DNA from: Deltaproteobacteria bacterium
GTDB taxonomy: Bacteria; Desulfobacterota; SM23-61
NCBI GenBank assembly: GCA_016875165.1
Contig: VGSF01000017.1
Coordinates: forward strand, 1 to 64,000
DNA: 64,000 nucleotides
Reading direction: 5' to 3'
Under the pieces are notes generated by a model. It was given only the letters and a program-made list of their open reading frames with translations, had not been told where the DNA came from and did not search any database. Both the position numbers and the translations under genes were made by a program. Positions within the stretch are counted from its first letter, which is position 1; every line of letters starts with the position of its first letter. Shown here one piece after another: positions 42,128-49,784 of the stretch.

Positions 42128-42234
42128 GTTGACATCCAGGGAAAGGGTCATTGCGAACGAAGTGAAGCAATCTCATGAGATTGCCGTGTCGCTTCGCTCC
42201 TCGCAATGACAACTTTCTTTTGACGTTTACTATA
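42107..42234. repeat. family F element, copy 2, overlapping the alpha-subunit stop codon
   Basis: TATAGTGAACGGCTTAAATA on the left and its mirror TTGACGTTTACTATA on the right. TCATTGCGAACGAAGTGAAG and CTTCGCTCCTCGCAATGAC form an inner hairpin. The first 21 bases encode the last six residues and stop codon of the alpha subunit. Confidence 0.7.
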
Positions 42235-42286
42235 GTTCGGAGCCGGGAGTTCGGAGTAAACGGAGAAAAAAATACTCCGAACTACG

Positions 42287-42420
42287 AACTAATACGAGCG
42301 TAATAAATGTCTTTACAAGTCATTGCGAGCCCAAGGGGCGCGGCAATCTCATTCTTCATGGGATTGCTTCGTCGTTCCACTCCTCGCAATGACAGGTTAT
42401 TTAATGCGTCGGTATTAAAT
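42287..42420 (+). repeat. family E element, copy 1
   Basis: 134 bp bounded by AACTAATACGAGCGTAATAA and ATTTAATGCGTCGGTATTAAA (19-20 bp imperfect terminal inverted repeat). The inner CATTGCGAG/CTCGCAATG hairpin is shared with families A and F. TACTCCGAACT flanks it on both sides. A near-identical copy lies at 43337 and an inverted copy at 51558. Confidence 0.8.
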
Positions 42421-42448
42421 TACTCCGAACTTTTTTTTAGAGGTGCGC

Positions 42449-43273
42449 ATGAAACATCCCATGTTGAAATATCTAAAAGAAACCGGCGCCTGCGGGGACC
42501 GGTTCCCCACCATATTCTGTCCCGGATGTGGTGTGGGCCAGGCGCTGAATTACGCTCTGAACGCCGTCGATCACCTGGTCAAGGAAGACGGAATTCCTCG
42601 CGACCGCTTCTGTTTTATCGCGGGCATTGGATGCTCGGCGCGGGTGACCTCCCAGTACCTGGGTTTTGACGCCATCTGGTCCCTCCACGGAAGAGCCCCG
42701 GCAGTGGCCACAGGCGTCCTTTTGGCCCGGCCGGAATTGAGGGCCATTGTCATTACCGGAGACGGAGATTTGTCGGCCATCGGCGGAAATCACTTCATAC
42801 AAGCCTGCCGCCGCAACCTGGACATGACCATTCTCTGTATGAATAACAACCTTTACGGAATGACCGGAGGCCAATCCTCGCCTACGACCATGCGGGGCAT
42901 CCCTTCTACCACCTCCCCATATGGCAATGTGGAGAGCGCTTTCGATCTCTGTCAAATGGCCATCACGGCCGGGGCGAGCTACGTGGCCCGCTGGACCACA
43001 GCCCATCCCCAGCAATGCATTCAGGCCATTGAAAAAGGAATTAGTAAGAAAGGACTGGCCTTCATTGAGGTAATGACCCAATGCCCCACCCACTGGAAAG
43101 AAGAACCGGTTAAGATGATGAAGAAATATCGGTTTCAGGCCGTTCGTCTTTCCAAGGAGAAAGAAAAAGCGGCTTTAAAAAAAGACCAATTCTGGATTGG
43201 GGAGTTCCTGGACAAGGGTCAGCCCGAGTGGCTGGAGACGTACCAGAAGATTATTGATCGATTTAAAGAATAA
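42449..43273 (+). CDS. 2-oxoacid:ferredoxin oxidoreductase beta subunit 2
   Basis: 274 residues from ATG 42449 (GAGGTG upstream). Cysteines CPGCGVG (CGDRFPTIFCPGCGVGQ), TPP motif TGDGDLSAIGGNHFIQAC and MNNNLYGMTGGQ. It ends with the conserved CPTHWK. It pairs with the alpha subunit upstream. Repeat elements F and E occupy the 320-bp gap between the two genes, so coupling may be loose. Confidence 0.9.
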   Translation: MKHPMLKYLKETGACGDRFPTIFCPGCGVGQALNYALNAVDHLVKEDGIPRDRFCFIAGIGCSARVTSQYLGFDAIWSLHGRAPAVATGVLLARPELRAIVITGDGDLSAIGGNHFIQACRRNLDMTILCMNNNLYGMTGGQSSPTTMRGIPSTTSPYGNVESAFDLCQMAITAGASYVARWTTAHPQQCIQAIEKGISKKGLAFIEVMTQCPTHWKEEPVKMMKKYRFQAVRLSKEKEKAALKKDQFWIGEFLDKGQPEWLETYQKIIDRFKE

Positions 43274-43336
43274 AAAAGTTCGGAGTAATGAGTTCGGAAC
43301 CATATTACATTACAAAGCTCTATACTCCGAACTACG

Positions 43337-43470
43337 AACTAATACGAGCATAATAAATATCTTTACAAGTCATTGCGAGCCCAAGGGGCGAAGCAATCTC
43401 ATTCTTCATGGGATTGCTTCGTCGTTCCACTCCTCGCAATGACAGGTTATTTAATGCGTCGGTATTAAAT
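43337..43470 (+). repeat. family E element, copy 2
   Basis: 134 bp, differing from copy 1 at only a few bases (GAGCATAATAAATATC versus GAGCGTAATAAATGTC; GAAGCAATC versus GCGGCAATC). It is preceded by the same TACTCCGAACTACG flank. It lies between the beta subunit and ferredoxin genes of oxidoreductase 2. Confidence 0.8.
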
Positions 43471-43496
43471 TACTTTTTTAGAAGACTGGAAACACC

Positions 43497-43700
43497 ATGC
43501 CCAAACTATATATAGAAGAAAAATATTGCAAAGGCTGCGGGATTTGCATCGAGTTCTGCCCGGTCAAGGTTCTGAAACAATCGCAGAAGATGAACTCCCG
43601 GGGATATTTCCCTCCGGAGAGCGAAGAGATGGACAAATGCAAGGAATGCGGTATGTGCTCGCTTTTATGCCCGGACTTTGCCATTGTGATTGAGGAATAA
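43497..43700 (+). CDS. 2[4Fe-4S] ferredoxin (delta subunit of oxidoreductase 2)
   Basis: 67 residues, motifs [14 protein letters not shown] and [13 protein letters not shown]. It completes the second oxidoreductase. Immediately followed by tctB. Equivalent in length to the ferredoxin of set 1 (37449). Confidence 0.9.
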   Translation: MPKLYIEEKYCKGCGICIEFCPVKVLKQSQKMNSRGYFPPESEEMDKCKECGMCSLLCPDFAIVIEE

Positions 43701-43797
43701 TTTTCCTTGACATAATTCTTCTAATGATAAAAAGTATTCCCTGGAAGAAGATGCAAGGAAATAGGGCAATAAACGACCTCCCTTAAGGAAAGCAGGA

Positions 43798-44259
43798 ATG
43801 AAAAGAGCCTGGCAAATCATGTGCATAGCCTTTCTGGCTTTGTCAATTCTTACGCTGGTATTATCTCTTGAATACCCTTATAAGGACAGACTGGGCCCCG
43901 GCCCCGCCTTCTTCCCCGTATGGATGAGCATCATAACCGGGGCCCTGTCCCTGGCCCTTTTTTTCCAGACCACTTGGGGGAAGAGTGTGGTGGACCTTAC
44001 GGCTACTCTCCTACCCGAGCGCCAGGGGGTGTGGCGGATCATTATCATCCTGGTCGCATTATTAGGAAGCCTGGCCCTCCTCGATCCTTTGGGTTTCCGT
44101 ATCAGCCTTTTCTTGTTTCTCATTTTCCTCCCGCTGGGGCTCGGGGGGGTCAACTGGTGGGTTGCCCTGATATTCGCCGTAGCCGGCAGCTTCGGGGTTT
44201 TTCATGTCTTTTACTACTGGCTAAAAGTGCCTTTGCCCATGGGGATGTTCGGTATTTAA
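43798..44259 (+). CDS. tripartite tricarboxylate transporter small subunit TctB 2
   Basis: 153 residues with four membrane segments. The TctB hallmark EYPYKDRLGPGPAFFPVWMS follows helix one. The C-terminal helix ends FYYWLKVPLPMG, as in TctB 1. AAGGAAAGCAGGA precedes the ATG. It is 98 bp after the ferredoxin gene, so oxidoreductase and importer may be co-transcribed. Confidence 0.9.
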   Translation: MKRAWQIMCIAFLALSILTLVLSLEYPYKDRLGPGPAFFPVWMSIITGALSLALFFQTTWGKSVVDLTATLLPERQGVWRIIIILVALLGSLALLDPLGFRISLFLFLIFLPLGLGGVNWWVALIFAVAGSFGVFHVFYYWLKVPLPMGMFGI

Positions 44260-44269
44260 GGAGGGGATT

Positions 44270-45757
44270 TTGGACGCGTTGCAATACTGGATTCTGGGGT
44301 TTTCGGTAGCCACCCTCCCATTGAATCTCTTGTACGCCTTCATAGGGTGTGTCCTGGGCACCCTCATTGGCGTCCTGCCAGGACTGGGACCCGCGGCGGG
44401 TACGGCTATTCTCATTCCCATAACCTTCGGCCTGGACCCCCTCGGGGGGATTATCATGCTGGCCGCCATTTACTATGGGGCCATGTACGGGGGAACGATC
44501 ACCTCGGTGCTGGTGAATGTGCCCGGTGAAGCCGCCTCGGTCATCACTTGCCTGGACGGCTACCAGATGGCCAAGCAAGGGAGAGGCGGCCCGGCCCTGG
44601 GCATTGCGGCCATCGGCTCCTTCATTGGGGGGACTTTTGCCACCCTGGCGTTGATGGTCGTATCCCTGCCCCTGGCCACCTTTGCGCTCCGTTTCGGCCC
44701 GCCCGAGATTTTTGCCTTATTGGTGGTAGGCCTCTCTCTGGTAACCGGCCTTTCCGGTCGCTCTATGTTAGCGGCTTTGATTATGACCTTCTTCGGCCTC
44801 ATGCTCTCCATGATCGGCATGGATCCAGTGCGCGGCGCTCCCCGTTTCACCTTCGGCGTTCCGCCGCTTTACGACGGCGTCGGCTTCATTCCCGTGGTCA
44901 TGGGTCTCTTCGGGGTCGGGGAAATCCTTTTAAGCATGGAGAAGCCCGTACTCGAGGTCATTAAGACGAAGTTTACCGATCTCCTCCCCAAGCGGAAGGA
45001 ATGGGGGGTCTCGGCTGGAGCTATCGGCCGGGGGACCGTCATAGGGTTTTTCCTGGGCCTCATCCCGGGGATCGGAGCCATTATCCCTACTTTTCTCGCT
45101 TATGTTGTCGAAAAAAAGGTCTCCAAACACCCGGAGAAGTTTGGCACCGGGATAATTGAAGGGGTCGCTTCTCCGGAAACGGCTAACAACTCTTACGCCA
45201 ACGCGGCCATGGTGCCCCTGCTCTCCCTGGGAATCCCGGGGTCTCCGACCCTGGCCGTGCTCATGGGCGCTTTTATCATTCATGGCCTAACCCCAGGGCC
45301 CTTCCTCTTTAAGGAACGCCCCGACGTGGTCTGGGGGCTCATCGCCAGCCTCTATGTGGGCAATGTGATGCTCCTGATTTTGAATCTTCCCCTGGTAGGC
45401 TTATGGGCCAAGCTCCTGGAGATCCGCTATCAATTCCTCTACCCCGGGATCCTCCTTTTCTGCATCCTGGGGGCCTACAGCATGAACCAGAGCGTCTTCG
45501 ATGTCGGAGTCATGATAGGCTTTGGCGTATTAGGGTATATTTTCCGTAAATTGGATTGGCCCCTGGCCCCCACGATCCTGGCCCTCATTCTCGGGCCGAT
45601 GATGGAGAGAGCCCTACGAACCTCGCTGGAGATGTCCGCCGGGGATATAACCATCCTTTTCACCCGGCCAATATCGGCCGTTCTGCTTGCCGTAGCCGCC
45701 ATCGTCCTGATCAGTCCGGCTATTCGTTTACTGGGCAAGCGGGCGGGCAAGGATTAG
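44270..45757 (+). CDS. tripartite tricarboxylate transporter large permease TctA 3
   Basis: 495 residues, TTG start after AGGAGGGGA. Blocks [53 protein letters not shown] and GVASPETANNSYANAAM are those of TctA. It is 10 bp from tctB, hence one unit. Compared with TctA 1 and 2 it retains GIGAIIPTF where they have GPGNIISSF or GPSNTISSF, so this set belongs to a different TctA subgroup. Confidence 0.93.
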   Translation: MDALQYWILGFSVATLPLNLLYAFIGCVLGTLIGVLPGLGPAAGTAILIPITFGLDPLGGIIMLAAIYYGAMYGGTITSVLVNVPGEAASVITCLDGYQMAKQGRGGPALGIAAIGSFIGGTFATLALMVVSLPLATFALRFGPPEIFALLVVGLSLVTGLSGRSMLAALIMTFFGLMLSMIGMDPVRGAPRFTFGVPPLYDGVGFIPVVMGLFGVGEILLSMEKPVLEVIKTKFTDLLPKRKEWGVSAGAIGRGTVIGFFLGLIPGIGAIIPTFLAYVVEKKVSKHPEKFGTGIIEGVASPETANNSYANAAMVPLLSLGIPGSPTLAVLMGAFIIHGLTPGPFLFKERPDVVWGLIASLYVGNVMLLILNLPLVGLWAKLLEIRYQFLYPGILLFCILGAYSMNQSVFDVGVMIGFGVLGYIFRKLDWPLAPTILALILGPMMERALRTSLEMSAGDITILFTRPISAVLLAVAAIVLISPAIRLLGKRAGKD

Positions 45758-45810
45758 GGAAAGAAAAAACAAAACTATAACTGAAACAGCCTAAAGAAAG
45801 GAGAGAGAAG

Positions 45811-46776
45811 ATGAAAAGAAGAATTATCATTAGTCTGATTGCGGGATTAACCATGGCCTTTGGGGTTAGCGCCCTCGCCCAGGATTATCCCACCAAGCCG
45901 ATCACGCTCCAGGTGCCCTACCCGGCCGGCGGGAGCACAGACGTAGGCGCCCGCATCGTAGCGGCCATCGCCGAGAAGGACCTTGGCAAGCCGATCGTTG
46001 TGGTCAACAAGGCCGGGGCCGGGGGGCAGGTCGGGTGGACGGAATTGGCCCGGCAGAAGCCCGACGGCTATTACTTGGGGTATATTAACCTGCCGCACCT
46101 GCCCGCGGCGATCCTGGACCCGGAGCGGAAGGCCACCTTCAAAGGAGAGGACATCGTGCCCATCATCAGCCAGGCCCTTGACCCGACCACCATTTCGGTG
46201 CGGCCGGACAGCCCCTGGGCCACACTGAAAGACCTGATCGAGGACGCTAAGAAGCGGCCCGGCCAGATAGCCGCCGGAATCGTGGGTTACCTCCAGGACG
46301 ATGAGATCGGCTACCTCCAGATGGCCGAAGCAGCCGGCTTCCAGATGCGGCTGGTTTACTTCGACGGAGCTGCGCCGGCCATCACCGCCCTGCTGGGGAA
46401 ACATGTGGACGTCCTCTTCTGCACAGTTGCCGATAACTTCGCCCAATGGAAAGCGGGAAGAATGCGCATGTTGACCATTATGGATAAAGAGAGGTCGAAG
46501 TTCTATCCCGATCTGCCTACTACGGCGGAGCTGGGATTTCCCACGGTCATTTCCGCCTCCACCCGCGGAATTGCAGGTCCAAAAGGTATCCCTGAACCCA
46601 TCATGAAAAAGCTCCAGGACTTGTTCAAGAAAACCATGATGACCAAGGACCACATGGACAAACTGGAAGGCGCCGCCCACCCGGTCAAGATCATGGTGGG
46701 CGAGGAGTTTGTGAAATATTATTGGGATAGCTTCAAGGTTGCCCAAAAGTGGGTGGACTACGTGCGCAAGAAATGA
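45811..46776 (+). CDS. tripartite tricarboxylate transporter binding protein TctC 3
   Basis: 321 residues. Signal peptide MKRRIIISLIAGLTMAFGV to ALAQ, then DYPTKPITLQVPYPAGGSTD and NKAGAGGQVGWTEL. Third Bug-family protein of the window, at the end of the tctBAC unit directly downstream of the second oxidoreductase. Its YLGYINLPHLPAAILDPERK segment differs from the other two, suggesting a different acid. SD AAGGAGAGAG. Confidence 0.92.
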   Translation: MKRRIIISLIAGLTMAFGVSALAQDYPTKPITLQVPYPAGGSTDVGARIVAAIAEKDLGKPIVVVNKAGAGGQVGWTELARQKPDGYYLGYINLPHLPAAILDPERKATFKGEDIVPIISQALDPTTISVRPDSPWATLKDLIEDAKKRPGQIAAGIVGYLQDDEIGYLQMAEAAGFQMRLVYFDGAAPAITALLGKHVDVLFCTVADNFAQWKAGRMRMLTIMDKERSKFYPDLPTTAELGFPTVISASTRGIAGPKGIPEPIMKKLQDLFKKTMMTKDHMDKLEGAAHPVKIMVGEEFVKYYWDSFKVAQKWVDYVRKK

Positions 46777-46848
46777 GAGACAACTTTATGGGGGCAGCGG
46801 CTCTGGCCCCTGCCCTCATTATCTACAGGCCGCAGAATAACGATTCTT

Positions 46849-47790
46849 TCAACCATGTCCTGCGATTGCGCTTTTTATCCGTTCAAAACGTAAAGCCTCC
46901 ATTCGCCAGGCCAGGTGGGCTTCCTCTAAGGTCGCCGATTGGAAACGCAGGCTTTCCCCGGGCATGATCTGAGCCAGGCGGTCTAAATCGGCGGTTATGA
47001 CATTGGCTATCTTGACATATCCGCCGGATACCTGGGCATCCCACAGAAGAATAATGGGCAACCCATCCCCCGGAACCTGAATTGCTCCCCGGGAAATGGG
47101 TTCCGATATGATATCCGCGCCCTGCAAGTGCTCGATGGCCAGTCCTTCCAGCCGGTAGCCCATGCGGTCGGATTGAGAACTGACCCGGTATTCGGAGGTA
47201 AGGAACGTTTCGATGCCTTTGGGAGAAAAGCGCTCTTCCTGAGGCCCAAGGATGACCCGCAAGGGATTTAGGATAGAAAAAGAAGGGATCATTTCCTGGG
47301 GGAAATTCCCCTGGGGAATTGATTTTCCTTCCGGGTCCTCGAATTCAAGTATATTACCAGCCTGCAGGGGAGTCCCCATTATGCCGCGGACAAAAACAGA
47401 ACGGCTCCCTAAAAACTCCTGACCGGAAAATCCTCCCTGGACTGTTAGGTAAGCCCGAAAACCCTTCTTCCTCGCCCGGAAAGCAACCCGATCCCCCTTC
47501 TGAATAGGCAAGGCCTGCCACATGGGCAAAGGATCCCTGTTTACGGTAGGTGAAAGATTTCCGCCAGTCACGGCGATGACCAGGTCATTCAAAGCGAGAA
47601 GCTCAAGCCGGAAAAGGGTGACCTCCAGAAGGGCCGCGCCAGGAGGGTTGCCCACGAGCAAATTGGCCACTTGCCCCGAAAACCTGTCTGCTATACCTGA
47701 AGCTGGTATGCCGTATTTCATATACCCTGGCCGGCCAAGATCCTGAATCGTGGTGAAGGCGCCCGGGTTTAAAACCTCAAAAGCTCTCAT
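46849..47790 (-). CDS. PxpC-like subunit (KipA/AHS2 family) 2
   Basis: 313 residues. LNPGAFTTIQDLGRPGYMKYG, GNLSPTVNRDPLPMW, GFSGQEFLGSRSVF and IQVPGDGLPIILLWDAQ are AHS2 motifs. It overlaps pxpB 2 by 4 bp. No PxpA lies beside it. It is convergent with tctC 3, sharing a 72-bp gap with it. It probably forms a heteromer with the following PxpB-like protein. The substrate could be 5-oxoproline or another carboxylated lactam. Confidence 0.86.
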   Translation of the reverse strand: MRAFEVLNPGAFTTIQDLGRPGYMKYGIPASGIADRFSGQVANLLVGNPPGAALLEVTLFRLELLALNDLVIAVTGGNLSPTVNRDPLPMWQALPIQKGDRVAFRARKKGFRAYLTVQGGFSGQEFLGSRSVFVRGIMGTPLQAGNILEFEDPEGKSIPQGNFPQEMIPSFSILNPLRVILGPQEERFSPKGIETFLTSEYRVSSQSDRMGYRLEGLAIEHLQGADIISEPISRGAIQVPGDGLPIILLWDAQVSGGYVKIANVITADLDRLAQIMPGESLRFQSATLEEAHLAWRMEALRFERIKSAIAGHG

Positions 47791-48491
47791 AGAAAATCCA
47801 CCGCCTGCTTTCCCCGGCCTCTCAGGGCCTCTTCTTCGGCAACCGGCATAAACTGAATTTCGTCCCCGGATAAAAAAGGAACAGGGGGAAAGAGAAGGGG
47901 ATCATAAAGGTTGACGAAGGTCCGTCCGATGTAGTTGAAGCCCGACGGTTGATCCGTCGTAATGGCATTCGCCTGACCGCCGGCCAGGCCTACCGAACCG
48001 GCCGGCACAAGGGTTCGGGGAGTTGCCAGGCGAGGCACCCGCAGGATCTCCGGCAAGCCCCCTAAGTAAGCCAGGCCGCAAATAAATCCGATAAAATAAA
48101 CCATGAAGCGTGTTTCTGAAAAAACCTGAATCACTTCTTCCTGCGACAGATGCGTGGTCTCAGCAACCATCTTAAGGTCAGGCCCATGGGCGCCGCCATA
48201 GACTGTGGGTAAGCGAAAAATACGCCCTGGAGGAAGATCTATGCTTTTAGCTTTTTTTATCCAGAAATTTATTTTTTCCACCAGAGACTGATATTCGATC
48301 TTAAGCGGATCATAGGCCACTAGTAGGGTTCGGTAAGCTGGAAGAATTTCGTTGATGCCGGGAAGATTCTCGGATTCGATGATTAGAGCAAAGGAGCGCA
48401 CTGACCGGTTGACCTCAGGGTCGATCCGGTTTTCGAACTCCACCAAAATCCCTCTGTCCCCGGAGGGGCGGATTTTAGGCCATTCGGACAA
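47787..48491 (-). CDS. PxpB-like subunit (KipI/AHS1 family) 2
   Basis: About 234 residues from TTG 48491, where AAAGGAAAAAAG provides the binding site; a TTG 15 codons earlier is possible. Family stretches: PSGDRGILVEFEN, PTVYGGAHGPDLKMVAE, MVYFIGFICGLAYLGGLPEI and GQANAITTDQPSGFNYIG. Paired with PxpC 2. It lacks a neighbouring PxpA, so the partner may be the PxpA encoded at 8774 or one elsewhere. Signal peptides and membrane segments are absent. Confidence 0.84.
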   Translation of the reverse strand: MSEWPKIRPSGDRGILVEFENRIDPEVNRSVRSFALIIESENLPGINEILPAYRTLLVAYDPLKIEYQSLVEKINFWIKKAKSIDLPPGRIFRLPTVYGGAHGPDLKMVAETTHLSQEEVIQVFSETRFMVYFIGFICGLAYLGGLPEILRVPRLATPRTLVPAGSVGLAGGQANAITTDQPSGFNYIGRTFVNLYDPLLFPPVPFLSGDEIQFMPVAEEEALRGRGKQAVDFL

Positions 48492-48603
48492 ACTTTTTTC
48501 CTTTCCAACTTTTTTCAGGTGTGGATAACCGGGCAATCACAATCCGCAATATACCAGAAGCCGCATAAAATCCAATTTAAATTTTTCCCCGCCAACTCTT
48601 ATT

Positions 48604-48766
48604 TGATAATCTCGTAAAAAGTCCGGTTCCTGTCATTGCGAGGAGTTCCGCAATTGCGGGACGACGAAGCAATCTTGTATTTTCGGGCACTTATAAAAAC
48701 GAGATTGCTTCGTCACGCCCATGGCGTGGCTCGCAATGACCCTTTCGCGACTTTTTACAAGATCAT
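48604..48766. repeat. family A element, copy 3 (variant with CATTGCGAG core)
   Basis: Ends TGATAATCTCGTAAAAAGTC and GACTTTTTACAAGATCA. The core is GTCATTGCGAGGAGTTCCGC with AGCAATCT and TCGCAATGACC, the hairpin shared with families E and F, in place of the CCGGAGTCC core. A hybrid of two repeat types. Confidence 0.7.
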
Positions 48767-48820
48767 TTTATTTATCTGGTTTTTTATTTTGTGTTACTGC
48801 TTATTTAAAGATACAATAAA

Positions 48821-48911
48821 ATTAAAATAGCCACAGAGAAAACAGAGCTCACAGAGTTTTTAAAACCATGATTAAGAAAAAGTAAAGAATATGTCAAGCG
48901 TCTAAAGTGAT
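48821..48911. repeat. 91-bp duplicated intergenic segment, copy 2
   Basis: Nearly identical to 32839-32931, including the AAACCATGATTAAGAAAAAG and CAAGCGTCTAAAGTGAT parts. It is followed by ATCCAGCTTAAGGCTACACC, which recurs at 49512-49531. Confidence 0.8.
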
Positions 48912-48944
48912 CCAGCTTAAGGCTACACCAAAGTTGAAAAAATG

Positions 48945-49210
48945 TATCAATTTAGCGGTTTGGAAAAGTGGTTTTACCACCTTTGTTGAGGTCCGGGGGT
49001 CTGGGTGGAACGCGCCGGAATCATCGGCCGGGTTTCCGCTTGGCCACGAAGAACCACGGTCGTTTCCGCCGGAGGAGGCGGGGGGCGTTTTCCCCGCCCC
49101 ACCCGCGAAGAAATCAGCGCCTTATGATTCCAAGCGGGCCGCCCAGGCCCCCGGACCATGGATTCCCTCTGACCTTACTCCCCACCTCTTTTCAAAGGGC
49201 TAAAGTGTTA
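48945..49210 (-). repeat. family B element, copy 3
   Basis: 266 bp, inverted relative to copies 1 and 2: left TATCAATTTAGCGGTTTGGA, right TTTTCAAAGGGCTAAAGTGT. It contains GGTCCGGGGGTCTGGGTGGA and CGCCTTATGATTCCAAGCG. The 1.25-kb gap between pxpB 2 and the MFS gene is made entirely of repeats. Confidence 0.75.
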
Positions 49211-49229
49211 CGAAAAAAGGAAATTCCTA

Positions 49230-49419
49230 GAGCCTCTTGCAAAAGTATTTTTTGTGGTTCGACAAGCTTGTCCTGAGCGAACCGTTCACCCTTCGAGAAC
49301 CTCAGGGCGAACGGTGCGTCGAAGGGCTCACCACGAACGGAAAAACTAAATAATTTCAACCTAAGCCCGTTCACCCTGAGCCTGTCGAAGGGTAAATTAC
49401 GGACTTTTGCAAGAAGCTC
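49230..49419. mobile_element. family C MITE-like element, copy 2, with CCTA duplication
   Basis: 190 bp; the same GAGCCTCTTGCAAAAGT and ACTTTTGCAAGAAGCTC ends as at 4520-4650. The inside is enlarged by CCTGAGCGAACCGTTCACCC and a GAACCTCAGGGCGAACGG palindrome. CCTA flanks it on both sides (49226-49229, 49420-49423). Removing it restores AAATTCCTATACAATCAAGT, a word found intact at 49547. Confidence 0.8.
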
Positions 49420-49509
49420 CCTATACAATCAAGTTATCAATTAGCAATGATCATTGAACATTGAACATTGATAATTGACTATTGACCATTTCATGTTCAT
49501 TGCCTAAAG

Positions 49510-49705
49510 TGATCCAGCTTAAGGCTATACTAAAGTTGACAAAAGGAATTTCCTATACAATCAAGTTATTAACACCCCCACCCTAACCCTCTCCCATCCA
49601 GGGGGAGGGAATTTTGGATCCCCCAGTATCTCCCCTCCCCTGGCGGGAGGGGGTTGGGGGGAGGGGGATAAAAAAGCAAATTCCTATACAATAAATTTAT
49701 GATGA
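49510..49705. repeat. CT-rich hairpin with CTATACAATCAAG flanks
   Basis: GTGATCCAGCTTAAGGCTAT, then GGAATTTCCTATACAATCAA, the CCCTAACCCTCTCCCATCCA / GGGTTGGGGGGAGGGG hairpin, then CAAATTCCTATACAATAAAT. It parallels the 32-nt-repeat-bracketed hairpin at 32956-33118. No gene. Confidence 0.6.
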
Positions 49706-49784
49706 GGAATGACCTTTTATTTTTATTTCTCTGCGTTCTCGGCGTTCTTTGCGGTAAATAATTTTTCATTTTTTGTTGGGAGTT

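Noticed and set aside
43707-43712. TTGACA upstream of tctB 2
   Set aside because: No acceptable -10 at 16-18 bp (only A-rich TAAAAA at 15 bp), so a promoter is not claimed.
45847-46746. 299-codon minus-strand frame opposite tctC 3
   Set aside because: Mirror frame of a high-GC coding region; the plus-strand TctC has signal peptide and all family motifs.
46777-46848. GGGCAG/CTGCCC hairpin between tctC 3 and pxpC 2
   Set aside because: Weak six-base stem without a T-run on either strand; not called as a terminator.
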